Positions 34,561-45,213 of a stretch of 64,000 nucleotides of DNA are shown here, piece by piece (position 1 is the first letter of the stretch; the number at the start of each line of letters is the position of its first letter). The position numbers were made by a program, and so were the translations under genes. A model generated the notes under the pieces. The model made no database searches. It saw only the letters and a program-made list of their open reading frames with translations, and was not told the DNA's origin. The stretch is from Colletes latitarsis (lineage: Eukaryota > Arthropoda > Insecta > Hymenoptera > Colletidae): contig NC_135137.1 of the NCBI RefSeq assembly GCF_051014445.1, positions 18,105,501 through 18,169,500 on the forward strand, written 5' to 3'.

Positions 34561-35205
34561 CTCCGAAGATGACGTCGTCGACGTAGAAGTTGTGGGTGAG
34601 AACGAGGCGACCGCGTGGGAAAGAGTCTCCGTCGTCATCGGCCAGCTGCCGTAGGACCCGCTGCGCTAAAAATGGTGCGGAGGCAGTGCCATACGTAACG
34701 GTACGTAATGCGAAGGTGCCCGGTTCTTGTGTTGATTCGCGAGGCCACAAGATGCATTGGTACGCGTGTTCATCCGGATCAACTAAAATTTGACGATACA
34801 TTTTTTGTATGTCGGCTTTTAGAGCGACGCGCATGATTCGCCACCGGAGCAGAATTGAAATCAAATCGGCCTGTAATTTCGGTCCCACCAGGAGGTGGTC
34901 GTTGAGCGACGTGCCGTTCGAGGTCACAGCGGACGCATTAAAAATTATGCGGAGCTTGGAGGTCTGCTCGTGCACCACTGCATGGTGTGGTAAATAGACC
35001 GGCTCCGTCGCGAACGGAGAGCTGACGGGAGCCATATGGTCAAGAGCCTCATATTCGCGCAAAAACTCGACATATTGCGCTCCTAGTGTCGTGTCGTTTT
35101 TCAATCTGTGATCGAGGGATCGCAGGAGTGCGACCGCGCGGGAAAGGGACTCGCCAATGTCAACAGGCGGCTCGGTACGAAAGGGCAGTCGTACAATGTA
35201 CAGCC
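34560..35205 (-). pseudogene. BEL/Pao reverse transcriptase core
   Basis: Clear RT blocks appear on the minus strand: LRIIFNASAVTSNGTSLNDHLLVGP, ALKADIQKMYRQI with the first catalytic Asp, TYGTASAPFLAQRVL, and NFYVDDVIFGA with the Asp pair. The frame changes at both ends (near 35205 and near 34560) relative to protease and thumb. Core residues themselves are intact. Confidence 0.88.
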
Positions 35206-35850
35206 CGTCAGCCGCGCGAAGTGTTGTTCGCATCGAGCTTCTTCCGGCGATAGCGAAGAAGGAGACGCGACCTCCTCAATATCCCTGAACCGACGCAGTA
35301 GGGAGTCGACGTCATCTTCCTTCGGCGGAGCGAGCGCGCGAGCATGATACACACCCACCGAGGACGTCTCGCGAGCGGTGGGCCCGGAGACCACCCACCC
35401 GAACATGGTGTGCTGCGCAATGGGGTCCTGTGCTCGACCACGACGCAATCCCGGGAGCAGGATCGCACCGAAATAATCTGCCCCTAATAAGACGTCGATG
35501 CCGCGAGATTCAGACGAACTGGAATCTGCGAGGAGCAAGTCTCGGATGTGAGGCTACGCAGTCGGAGAGAAGCCGGACACTCCCGAATAGGCGGTGAGGC
35601 GGGGTAGGACGAGAGCCGTCACTGTTGTATAAGCCAGGTCAGTACCTGCATGCCGGAGTAATATTTCGACCTTCGCGAGCGATGCTCCCACTAAGACTCC
35701 CCCCGTCCCCTTGATTTCAGTAGCGGCCTTGCGTTTTTGCAGGTGGAGTGTCTGTACCAAGGTCTCGGACACAAAAGAGGTCTCCGAACCCTGGTCGAGT
35801 AATACGCGGTCCGAGACGTGCCCCCGGATGCCGACCGCGCTTGCACGACA
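35205..35850 (-). pseudogene. BEL/Pao aspartic protease (DUF1758-like)
   Basis: The stretch has VLLDQGSETSFVSETLVQTL, typical of the retropepsin-like DUF1758 domain of BEL/Pao, and later IDVLLGADYFGAILL and GWVVSGP. A TAG at 35554-35556 interrupts the frame between these parts. Frame changes near 35850 and 35205 separate it from gag and RT. Confidence 0.85.
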
Positions 35851-37247
35851 GCTGTCGCGAGCAGTACAGGAGTACTCGCGCGCTCTGGTGGAGCCGCGGC
35901 GCACGTATAGACGGACCGAGTGCCGTTAGATCCCGAAGGAATGCCAGTGGGTTTCGAAGATGACGCTGCACGATCGCCGCTCGTCGGCGCTTCGACACTC
36001 GTCGCGGGAACGTGTAACAAACTGTGGTGATTGCGGTTATATCGCGAGCACGTGGTGCGAACCGGACACGTCGAAACCATGTGTCCATCGCGAAAACAGT
36101 TAAAACAGGCGTTGGTCCCAGTCACTATGTCTCGCCGCTGCGTAGGTTGTAGGCTATGGAACGCCGGACATCGACATAACGGATGCTTCGATCGGCATAT
36201 CGGGCACCGGTTCACAGCTGTATTCGCTGCGTGCGTGCGAACTCCCGTCGAGGGCGCCGATCGCGGCGCGGCGAGGCGCGCGGCCGAAGTTTCGGGCTTG
36301 TCGTGAAGCGCCTCGAGAGCGCGGATCTGCGCAACGAGGAATTGGTCGAGCTCGTCGAAGGTGGGGGGCTCGGTGATTGCTCCGCGGGATATCTCCCACT
36401 CTCGTAGCGTACGGCGGTCTAGCTTGGCGGTAAGCAGGAAGACGATGACGTCATCCCATGTATCCACCGGGCGACCGATACTGCGCAACATGGCGATCGA
36501 CTCCTTCGTCGTGTCGCGAAGACGAGATAATTCGTCCGCGGACTCGCTAACAATAACCGGCAGCGAGATGAAATTGCTTAATAATGTTGATACTATCACG
36601 CGCTTGTTATTGTACCGGTCGGCTAGCGTCTTCCAGGCCGGTTCAAAATTCGCGTCGGTTATCCAGAAATGTGCGAGCAGGTTCGTGGCATGACTTTCGA
36701 CGGACGATTTTAAATAGTGTAACTGTTGCACGTTCGTTAGGGACTTATTGTCCAACACGAGCGATTTGAACAGATGGTGGAAACTGTTCCATTCGGTGTA
36801 CGACCCAGCGAATTTGGGCAACGGGATTCGCGCGAGTTTCGCGACGCAGATGGAGTCGCCTGTGGGAGCGGGAGAGGGACTCGGTTGCGCGGCGCTGGTC
36901 GCAGTGCATTTCGCTGCAACGTCGGCGAAAAAGTCGCACGAGGCCCAATAGGTCTCCTGCACCTTCTCGAAGGTTTCCTCGGTAAAGTACGGCATGATAG
37001 ACTTAGCTTGAGCGGGGACTAACTGCAGAAACTCCAGGTGCAGCTTCTCGAAGCGCATCCACTCGCCTTCCAGTCTCTTGAGCCGTCCCTCGGCGGAAGC
37101 TGTGGAGAACTTGGCCTGCCCTTCCGTTCGGTAGTTAACCTGCATCCGGGTGATGGTTTGGGCGATGACCTGCAGCTGGTGTAGGTGGGCTTCCACGGTC
37201 TGATTGGTCAGCGGCGCTGATGTTGTTGCAGCTCATGCGGTCTCCAT
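35850..37247 (-). pseudogene. BEL/Pao gag (DUF1759-like)
   Basis: The gag region has the DUF1759-type core (LPKFAGSYTEWNSFHHLF, LTNVQQLHYLKSSV) and the cysteine cluster that closes BEL/Pao gag (CPICRSKHPLCRCPAF and CFNCFRDGHMVSTCPVRTTC). An ATG at 37247 is followed in the same frame, four codons on, by TGA at 37233-37235. From there the frame is open to about 35850. The premature stop would remove almost all of gag. Confidence 0.87.
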
Positions 37248-37265
37248 TCTGCGTCGTCCTCAAAT

Positions 37266-37281
37266 CCGGCTCGAAGGACCA
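37266..37281 (-). promoter_or_regulatory. BEL/Pao primer binding site
   Basis: On the minus strand the sequence three bases inside the 5' LTR reads TGGTCCTTCGAGCCGG. It begins with the TGG complementary to a tRNA CCA end and contains a TpsiC-arm-like TCGAGCC. This is the expected position and form of a tRNA primer binding site. I do not assign the tRNA species. Confidence 0.7.
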
Positions 37282-37284
37282 CTT

Positions 37285-37752
37285 TGTTAATGCACAGACA
37301 AAAAGAGGCGCGGACGAGGAACAGGGACGCGAAGAATGGCGGAGCAATTCACACAGTCAGAAATTTATTGTAAGGTTGCACAACGTTCACACTGCGGCAA
37401 ACGTAACTGGGACGCGGTGTGCACGTGTCCGATAACAGTTGCAGGGGCAACTCCCCAGGAGAATGCGCAAGGGCCACGAAGGTCCGTTCTCGATATCACG
37501 TACAATCGGATCGACAGCTTGGATCGTTCTGCCGTTACAGGATCGCGCACGACAAACCGTTGATCTCTCAAAACTCGTCCCTACATCGGTGACGGTCGCG
37601 CCAACCGTCGGCACACATGACACGCTCTCACAACACTCATTCACTCTCTCTCCCAAACAATCCACACCGCTCGCACAATAATCTAAACACGGAGACGGCA
37701 GAATAAACGTATTTCTACATCTTATCCTAATCCTTATACCTTATTCTAAACA
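37285..37752 (-). mobile_element. BEL/Pao 5' LTR
   Basis: Plus-strand sequence TGTTAATGCACAG to TTATTCTAAACA, homologous to the 3' LTR at 31508. It is followed on the right by reversed-polarity satellite (ATACTACTTGCTTACTAGC). Confidence 0.88.
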
Positions 37753-39182
37753 ATACTACTTGCTTACTAGCTTACTGCTTGCTTACCTGCTTACTGCTTG
37801 CTTACTAGCTTCCTGTTCTGTTACTAACCTACGGCTTTATAACTAACTTACTGCTTTCTTACCAGCTCACTGCTTGCTTACTAGCATACTACATTTTTCT
37901 AGCTTCCCGCTCGCTTACTAGCTCACTGCTTCCTTACTACTTCCCTTCCCGCTTAATAGCTTAATGCTCTCTTAGTAGACTGCTGCTTGCTTACTAGCTT
38001 AGTGCTTGCTTACTAGCTTACTGCTTGCTCAATAGCTAACTGCTTTCTTACTAGCCTACTGCTTGCTTACTAGCTCACAGGTTGCTTAATAACCTGCTGC
38101 TTGCTTTTTAGCTTCCTGCTTGCTTACTAGCATACTACTTTCTTACTAGCTACATGCTTGTTTACTGGACTGCTGCTTGCTTACTAGCTTACTTGTTGCT
38201 TTCAATCTTACTGCTCGCTTTCTAGCATACTGCTTTGGTACTAGCTTACTGCTTGCTTACTAGCTAACAGCTTCTTTACCAGCTTATGGCTTGCTTACAG
38301 GCTCAGTACTGACATACAAACTAACTGCCTTATTACCAGCATACTGCATGCGTACTAGTTTACTGCATTGTTATCAGCTCCCTGCTCGCTTACAAGTATA
38401 CTGCTTGCTTACTTGCATAAAGCTTCCTTGCTAGCTCCCTGCTCGCTTACTAGTTTTCTGCTTGCTCTCCAGCTTACTGCTTGCTTTCTAGCTTTCTGCT
38501 TGCTTACTGGCTCACTACTGGCTTACAAGCTATCTGCCTTCTTACCAGCATACTGCTTGCGTACTAGTTCACTACTTGCTTACTAGCTTACTACCTCCTT
38601 ACTATCTACCTGCTTTCTTACCAGCTTATTAATTGCTCACAGGCTGACTGCTTGCTTACTAGCTTAGTGCTAGCTTACAAGCTTACTGCTTGCTTACTTG
38701 ATTGCTACATGCTTTCTAGCTTGCGGCTTGTTTACTAGCGTACTGCTTGCTTACTAGCTTACTGCTTGCTTACTACCTAACTGCTTCCATACTACATTCC
38801 TGCTTACTTCTTAACTTACTGCTTTCTTACTGGCCAGCTGATTGCTTACTAGCTTACTGCATGCTTACTAGCTCCTAGCTTGCTTACTAGCTAGCTGCTC
38901 GCTTACTAACTTACTGCTTGCTTACATAGCTTACAACTTGCTTTCTAGCTTACTGCTTGCTTACAAGCATACTGCTTCCTTACTAGCTTCCTCCTCGCTT
39001 ACTAGCTCATTGCATGCTTACTAGATTACAGCTTGATTACTAGCTTACTGCTAGCTTAATCGCTTACTGCATGCTTACGTACCTTACAACTTGCTTACTA
39101 GCATACTGGTTGGTTACAAGCATATTGCTTCCTTTCTGGATTCCTGCTCGCTTACTATCTTGCTGCTTGCTTTCGAGGTTAC
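37753..39182 (-). repeat. 19-bp minisatellite array, reverse polarity
   Basis: The satellite now reads GCTTGCTTACTAGCTTACT on the plus strand, the reverse complement of the array left of the BEL/Pao element. Unit divergence is similar to the other blocks. It ends with the 13-bp target copy CTTTCGAGGTTAC at 39170-39182. No gene is visible. Confidence 0.93.
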
Positions 39183-39789
39183 TATTTTTTTTTTGTACGT
39201 GGGGAAATCCTTATGGACACCCGCGAACCCACCGGAAGGGCGGGCTGGTAGGTAGTGTCGGACTCATACCGACTAAAACCCCACGGTGACCATCCTCAGA
39301 CGCCTGGCGAGTGACCGGGAACTCTAGTGAGACATCACAGAGTCCCCCGCCGCGTCGTGCCTTCTCAGGACACTCCCGGTGGGTGGCACTCCTCCCACAG
39401 CATTCCCACTCAACCGCAGGCGCCTGGTCACCAGCGCCCACGGCCCCGTGACATAGGACTAAGCCGCCGACTGGGTGGCCACGTTGCTGGATTCATCCGC
39501 AGCCGACGGGCCAACCTGCAGACTTAGGTAACACCCGCGGCAAATATCCCATGCCCCGGGCCACTCACACACACATTCACCAACACAAAGCATTCATACC
39601 GGTGTTTGGTCCGCGAAAGCTTTCGCTCCAACCTCCGGGATGCCATGCGAGTATGCGGTCACCAGCTCCCTCAGGTTGGTGAACCCATCCCCGAATCCCA
39701 TCCCAGCGGCTACCCCTATCCGCCACCTGGGGACGCGCCACGTAGGGGTTCACCTCCCCTGCCGCCTGGACAACCAAGCGGGTGCGTGG
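39183..39789 (-). mobile_element. Family C: 5'-truncated non-LTR element (3' UTR only)
   Basis: The 607-bp insertion is flanked by the direct repeat CTTTCGAGGTTAC (39170-39182 and 39791-39803; 14 bp if the preceding G is counted). A poly(T) at 39185-39194 marks a poly(A) tail on the minus strand. The minus-strand 3' end keeps the N-family core GGTCACCGTGGGGTTTTAG and a terminal CCCCACG before the tail, but the rest differs. It is therefore the 3' UTR of a related, separate family. No ORF is recognisable. Relative to the satellite it points the same way as the N elements. Confidence 0.82.
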
Positions 39790-39803
39790 GCTTTCGAGGT
39801 TAC

Positions 39804-41062
39804 AGCTGGCTTAATAACTTACTGTTTGCTTACTTACCAACTACTTCCTTACAAGCTTACTGCTTGCTTACAAGCTTCCTGCTTGCTTACTAGCTTACTG
39901 CTAGCATACTCGCATTCGGCTCACTTACTGACTAACTGCTTTCCTACCAGCTTACTGCTTGCTTACTAGCTTGCTGCTTGCTTACCAGATCACTGCTCGC
40001 TCACTAGCTCACTGCTTGCTATCTAACTTAATCGCTCGCTTACTAGCACACTGCTTGCTATCTAGCTTACTGCTCGCATAATAGTTAGCTGCTTTTTTAG
40101 TGGACTCCTGCTTGCTTTCTAGCTTACTGCTTTCTTACTAGCTTACATGTTTCCTACTTGCATGCTGCTTGCTTACTAGCATACTGCTTCCTTACTAGCT
40201 TCCTCCTCGCTTACCAGCTCACTGGTTGCTTACTAGCTCACTGGTTGCTTACTAGCTTACTGCTTGCTTGCTACCTAACTGCATTCTTACTACATTCCTG
40301 CTTTCTTCCTAATTTGCTGCTTTCTTTCTAGCCAGCTGCTTGCTTACTAACTTACTGCTTTCCTACTAGCTGGCTCCTTGCTTTTTATCTTACTGCTTGC
40401 TCACTTGCATGGTGCTTGCTTTCTAGCCTACAGCTTGCTTACTAGCATACTGCTCTCTTACTAGCTAACTGCTTGCTGACTAGCTCACTGCTTGCTCTCT
40501 AGCTTACTGCTTGCTTACTGGCTTAGTGCTTTGTTACTAACTTACTGCTTTCTTACTACCTTACCGGTTGCTTACTAGCTTACTGCTTGCTTACTAGCAT
40601 ACTACTTTTTAACTAGCTTCCCGCTCGCTTACTAGCTCACTGCTTGCTTAATACCTTCCTGCTTTCTTAGTGGCTACTAGCTTTCTTTCCAGCCTGCTGC
40701 TTGCTTCCTGGCCTGCTGCTTGCTTGCTAGCTTACCGGTTGCTTACTTTCTTACTGCTTGCTGACTAGCATACTACATTCTTACTAGCTTCCTGCTCGCT
40801 TACTAGCTCACTGCTTGCTTACTACCTTCCTGCTTTCTTAGTAGCTACCAGCTTTCTTACTAGCCTGCTGCTTGCTTACTAACCTGCTGCTTGCTTACAC
40901 GCTTACTTGTTTCCAACTAGCTCACTGCATGCTTACTAGCATACTGCATCCTTACTAGATTTCTTCCTAACATACAGCTTTCTTACTAACTTACTGCTCT
41001 CTTACCAGCCGAATGTTTCCTTACTAGCATCCAGCTTGCTTCTCGGCTTACGGCTTTCCTAC
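39804..41062 (-). repeat. 19-bp minisatellite array, reverse polarity
   Basis: Reverse-polarity satellite up to the S-family LTR at 41063. A 171-bp (9 x 19) block marked by ACCTTCCTGCTTTCTTAG occurs at 40653 and 40824. No gene is visible. Confidence 0.93.
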
Positions 41063-42734
41063 TGTTTAAATAACGCGTTAATTCGTTAATTGAAAAACGT
41101 CGGTTAAACCGTCGCGTGATCGATAGAAAAAGCAGGACATTTCTTATACGGTTATTCTCAGCTTACGCGACATTCCAGAGCCTTCTCTGCGTCGTAATAT
41201 GTTTCGAGCAATACCGTGTAGAAAAACTACAAATTTACTTTCGATACAAATCACGCGATCGGCCTAGTAACGGTTCCCAGAGAACAGGTGTTACTACGCC
41301 GAAATTACAGAGGGGATACAAAATTAATAAGAGACAGACAGCTTAGACTAGACAGCGCCACGAGACGAAAATTTTCCCCTCTCTCGTGGCCACGGTTAAG
41401 CAGGTATGTCTCGGGAACACTTGCTACCTGGTTCTCGACGAGTGCGGATCTCCTGAGCCGACCTCGTCAATCTATCGGAATCGATACATACGATTAATTA
41501 GATTCGTCTAATACGATCGTGGATCCACTTAACCAAAACGGTACAAAACAGAGACTGCTGCGGATTCGAAAGAATCACGCCAAGTCGAATTTCGTACCCT
41601 ACGGTTTCGTGAGAATATCTCGATTTCCGCGGTAAATGAACCATAGGAACGGGAAAATTTACTTTATAATTTGAGTAATTTTCACAACCCGCCATCGGTG
41701 GCTGAATATAATCAGATTACACTTAAACAGTGCTTGATTATCGCCACCGTTGTGACGGACAAACACGTATTGCTGAAATCAGTGCTCGTGTTTGAGAACC
41801 GAGAGAATTTCTTGATTCTCTGTTTGGCTATTGCACGGTTCAGAACCCCAACCTATAGGGAGCCTTCGTTGCAAAATCCCTGGGTTGGGTTCGTCGTTTT
41901 CCAGGGTCGAAACAAAAGTTTGAGATAACACCCGATAGGGGCCTTATTGGCATTCCCAGGGTAATTATCTCGGCTGGTTTCGACCTGCTCGAGCGTGGGT
42001 TCCAGATCGTCAGTGGGTACGGACACTCGACGTAGAACTACGTTCAAAGGGCACCGTGGTGTTAGAACCTTAATGATCAGTCGCTTCTGCGCAGTTAAGG
42101 CTCTGCATCACACCGGTCCCGTACGGACCAGGGAACGGCGAGGGATGGCGGAGTTGACAACCCTTGGAGCCTTAAAACCTCCACTTGTTGTCCTCTCCTG
42201 CAAAAACCAAATCTGCAGCAGTGGGAAGATCGAGATTAGAATCTCGTCTTCCCCATCTGCAATTCAACGTTTCCAAAATCTGAAACGTTGAAATATTTTA
42301 CAGTCCACGAACACGGCTGCGTATCGCTGTGATGATAATTCCCGCTCCAGTTTACAAATAAACGAAGTAAGGAGCGAGTGGATTAAAGCGAGTCCGACAA
42401 CGCGACGAGCGTTGTCCTTTATTAACAGCTGGATTTCGGTTTCTTTTTGTTACAGAAGACCGAGGCGAGAGCCTTGAAGGCAAGCCGGCTCAGCCCAACT
42501 GCAGTTTATCCAGCTAATTTCCTATAAATTTTCTTTTTTTTACGTTTATTTAATTTTTGAATGTTTCCTCTAAATAAACGGCCTAGTCCTTTGGAATAGG
42601 CGAAAGAAAATTTTCAATTGTACATTCACTTTCCCCCATATTTCCAATCCCTCGTGATCCGGACCATACTTCGTTAAAGGGTACGTGACAAGGTTTTATC
42701 ATAACCTTTGCACGAACTCGTACCAATTTTAACA
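41063..42734 (+). mobile_element. S-family LTR (copy A)
   Basis: It begins TGTTTAAATAACGCG and ends CCAATTTTAACA (about 1672 bp). It shares the early GCGACATTCCAGAG block (41169) with the copy at 46672. It also has the TTGGAGC...CCTCCA hairpin at 42163-42183, ACAGTCCAC near 42301, and AATAAA near 42572 followed by a stem-loop. The flanking 5 bp (CCTAC and ATCAG) do not match, and no primer binding site follows its right end. It is one arm of an inverted LTR pair with copy B. Confidence 0.75.
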
Positions 42735-43377
42735 ATCAGTTATTATATTATTATATTATTTAAATAAGTTTCTCCGTTTCAGTTTTCTTCAAGCACTTAT
42801 CGTTTCAGTTTCTTCAATCGTTTATCGTTCAGTTCCTACAGTTATTTAAAAACCTCTCTAATATAATATGGTAAATGTATTAGGTTGTAAACGCTGGTGT
42901 GTAATGTGATGACAAATAAAGTAAAGAAGAATGTACAAGGAAGCACGAGAGGAGAGCGAGAGGCCTTTGGGGTTAATTCGTCCGTCAGAAACGAGATTGG
43001 AGGCGTCTCGCGGATTCGCGGATTGGATAGAAACCCCGCATCGTCGGGATTCTTTCCCAAGCCCACGGGTAAGGTTGTCGTAAGCGGCATCCTAGGCCCG
43101 GTAGACCAAAGGGGGAAAACGTGAGCGTGTTCTCAAAATCAAGGTCCACGAGCACGGTAGACCGATCAGGTCGAGCCGAGGCCGTTAGGCTGAGCGAAGC
43201 CGCGAGACGAGCCCTACAACATTGAGGTAGGGAGGATTAAGACGGTTCCGCGGCAGTACGCGTCCGGGATTCATTCTGGTCTGAGATGTCGTATCGACAA
43301 GACGATCCTCTGGCTCTCCTATCGTGCTGCGCTTAAAACTATAATTTGCTCAATCGAGTCAGACGACAATAAATTTT
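42735..43377. other. Unassigned spacer between inverted S-family LTRs
   Basis: The 643 bp of non-satellite sequence start AT-rich, with repeated CGTTTCAGTT/CGTTCAGTT motifs at about 42778-42832, and turn GC-rich after 42950. Short open frames exist (for example 42897-43124) but none resembles a known protein. It could be the internal region of the S-family retroelement or a captured host segment. I cannot decide between these. Confidence 0.5.
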
Positions 43378-45213
43378 TGTTAATCATCCCATTGACTTTG
43401 TTGGCCTGCTGCTTATCCTGGGTTAGTCCTATAACAAGTACAAAATGTAAAAATAAACGAAAAACAGAAAACAAAAATCTTGGACGGTGGCTCTGCTTTG
43501 GCCAGGCGTCTCCTATTCTTTTTGTCTCCAATTTGTTCTACTGCGGAGGCTTTCTGCAACAAAAGAATCCGCGTAATAAATACTTTTGCGGACAAGTCAA
43601 CAATCGAGAGCTCGTCAGCTGTTTCTCGCGCTCCAGCGACAGTCTGGTGTGCTTGGAGGGGAGAGCTGGCTGGCTATCTAGCGCTCTAGCTAGTGGACTG
43701 TATATTCTTCTCTTTCTGGTCGATGAGATTCGTTTCCTACGATCTCACCGACGCGCACGACCGGGTAGACGTGCTTTTCTCCGTTCTACCGGGTTCTCTT
43801 CGCAATGCCACGGACGGGAAACCAAATGGAGGTTGTAAGGCTCCAAGAGGCTATATCCCGCGAGCATGCCCCCCGTGCGGGTGGCGTTTCTACACCACCC
43901 ACGCAAGAGGACGTCTTGTACTGGTTCGGCTTCCTCGACGGCTGCTTCTCAGGAGCAACCTGCGGTATGCACACGTGGTTGCCAAGCCGGCGATTCCTTC
44001 ATCAAAAGAACGCCCGGCAGCCAGCTGTGGCTACCTCGACGGAGGCTCCTATGTTCCGAGGAACTGGCCTGTGGCACACCGGTTCAGGACTCAATCCCCT
44101 GTAATTCCAACCACCCTACGTTCACAGCCCAGTGTGGTCGACTCACAGCTGGTAGTGGGTGTAGCAATGGAAGGAAGGCTCTTCGAACTCTTTGCTCCAC
44201 CGTACGATTAGGCTCTACTTATTGTCCTCTCACGACGGTATATTGGAGCGGGTTCTCCGACGCCCGATGCACGGAGAGCACCACGAAGTGATATCCTTCC
44301 TGAATATCTATCTTCCGGTTGCCCCTACACCGTATAGCTCTAATCTAGTCGTTAAAACTTTCCACCCCACCAGTCGGTGTACTCTCAGTGGTACACAGGA
44401 CGGGTGGTTCTAGTGGGTTTCGGATGACCTCTACGAACGGTGAACTACCACTAGGTGATAGCAGTATGTCGGTATCAGCCTTCCAGTAGCTCTAACCGGA
44501 TAACTGGAAGAAGACTCAAGGCGATCCACACCGAATCTCCAACGTCGCAGTCGCATCGACGACCTGCAACGTTCAATCACAATCCTGCGTCTACGATCGC
44601 TTCACACTCGGCGTGCCTTGCGATCGCTGCAACGTCAGGCAGATTGTCCTTTTTCTGGGGAAAATCTCCAGACGCTATGACGAGATTTTCCAATAAATTG
44701 TTTGTCCGCAAACTGATTCTATTACGAGGAGCGAGATCGACTCATCCTCCTCGGAACTCGTAGGTAAATGGAAACGCGACCGTCACTGGGTCCGCTCTCG
44801 ATCGCCGACGGCTCAAGAATGAACCGTGACCATCTGCAAGCAGCGACGGCTGCGGCCGGCTCCGTCGCGCAAGCGCAGAACCGGGTAGCTACGCCTCGCG
44901 TTGCTGGACACGGGCTGCTACCCGCCGCGGGGCCACAGCGCGGCGCTGCCGCGTTTCGTCTATCGATCTTTCTCCGATAGATCTCTTTTCGCTCTCTTTC
45001 TCAGCGCTAACAACACAACTCCTAGAATTTGTTCCAAAACTCGAGAATTTTAGTGAAGCTAGCTTGAAAAACCACGTAAATTACCGCGGTAAACTGCTCT
45101 GAACGATGGAAAATTCCCACATCAGCACAACCATCTAGAATTACGCGAATTCAATATAGATACGGGCATCGCGGCCGAGTTTCTACGTCTCGGACTCACG
45201 CGATATATAAACA
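43378..45213 (-). mobile_element. S-family LTR-like sequence (copy B, inverted)
   Basis: Read on the minus strand it starts TGTTTATATATCGCG, next to satellite, and ends near TGATTAACA. The family hairpin (43825-43846, GGAGGTTGTAAGGCTCC) and the CCACGGACGG block align with the reverse complement of the LTR at 13077. The AT-rich 3' tail with AATAAA seen in the other copies is short or absent. The right flank is forward-polarity satellite (AAGCTAGTAAGC). The exact left boundary is uncertain. Confidence 0.65.

Larger units (their letters stand above)
31508..37752 (-). mobile_element. BEL/Pao LTR retrotransposon, full length, decayed
   Basis: Two LTRs of 462 and 468 bp enclose a minus-strand gag-pol with the BEL/Pao arrangement: gag, DUF1758-type protease, RT, RNase H, integrase, DUF5641-like tail. 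The LTRs differ at about one base in ten in their first 200 bp. The flanking 5 bp differ (GCTAG on the left, ATACT on the right), so no target duplication is present. The satellite is in forward polarity on the left and reverse on the right. Several stops and frameshifts inactivate it. Confidence 0.92.

Noticed and set aside
42735..42760. Primer binding site after S-LTR copy A
   Set aside because: The sequence after the LTR end (ATCAGTTATT) does not begin with TGG or resemble a tRNA 3' end complement.
41116..44980. Short open frames of 60-170 codons in and between the S LTRs
   Set aside because: They overlap in several frames, lack recognisable motifs and differ between copies of the same LTR.
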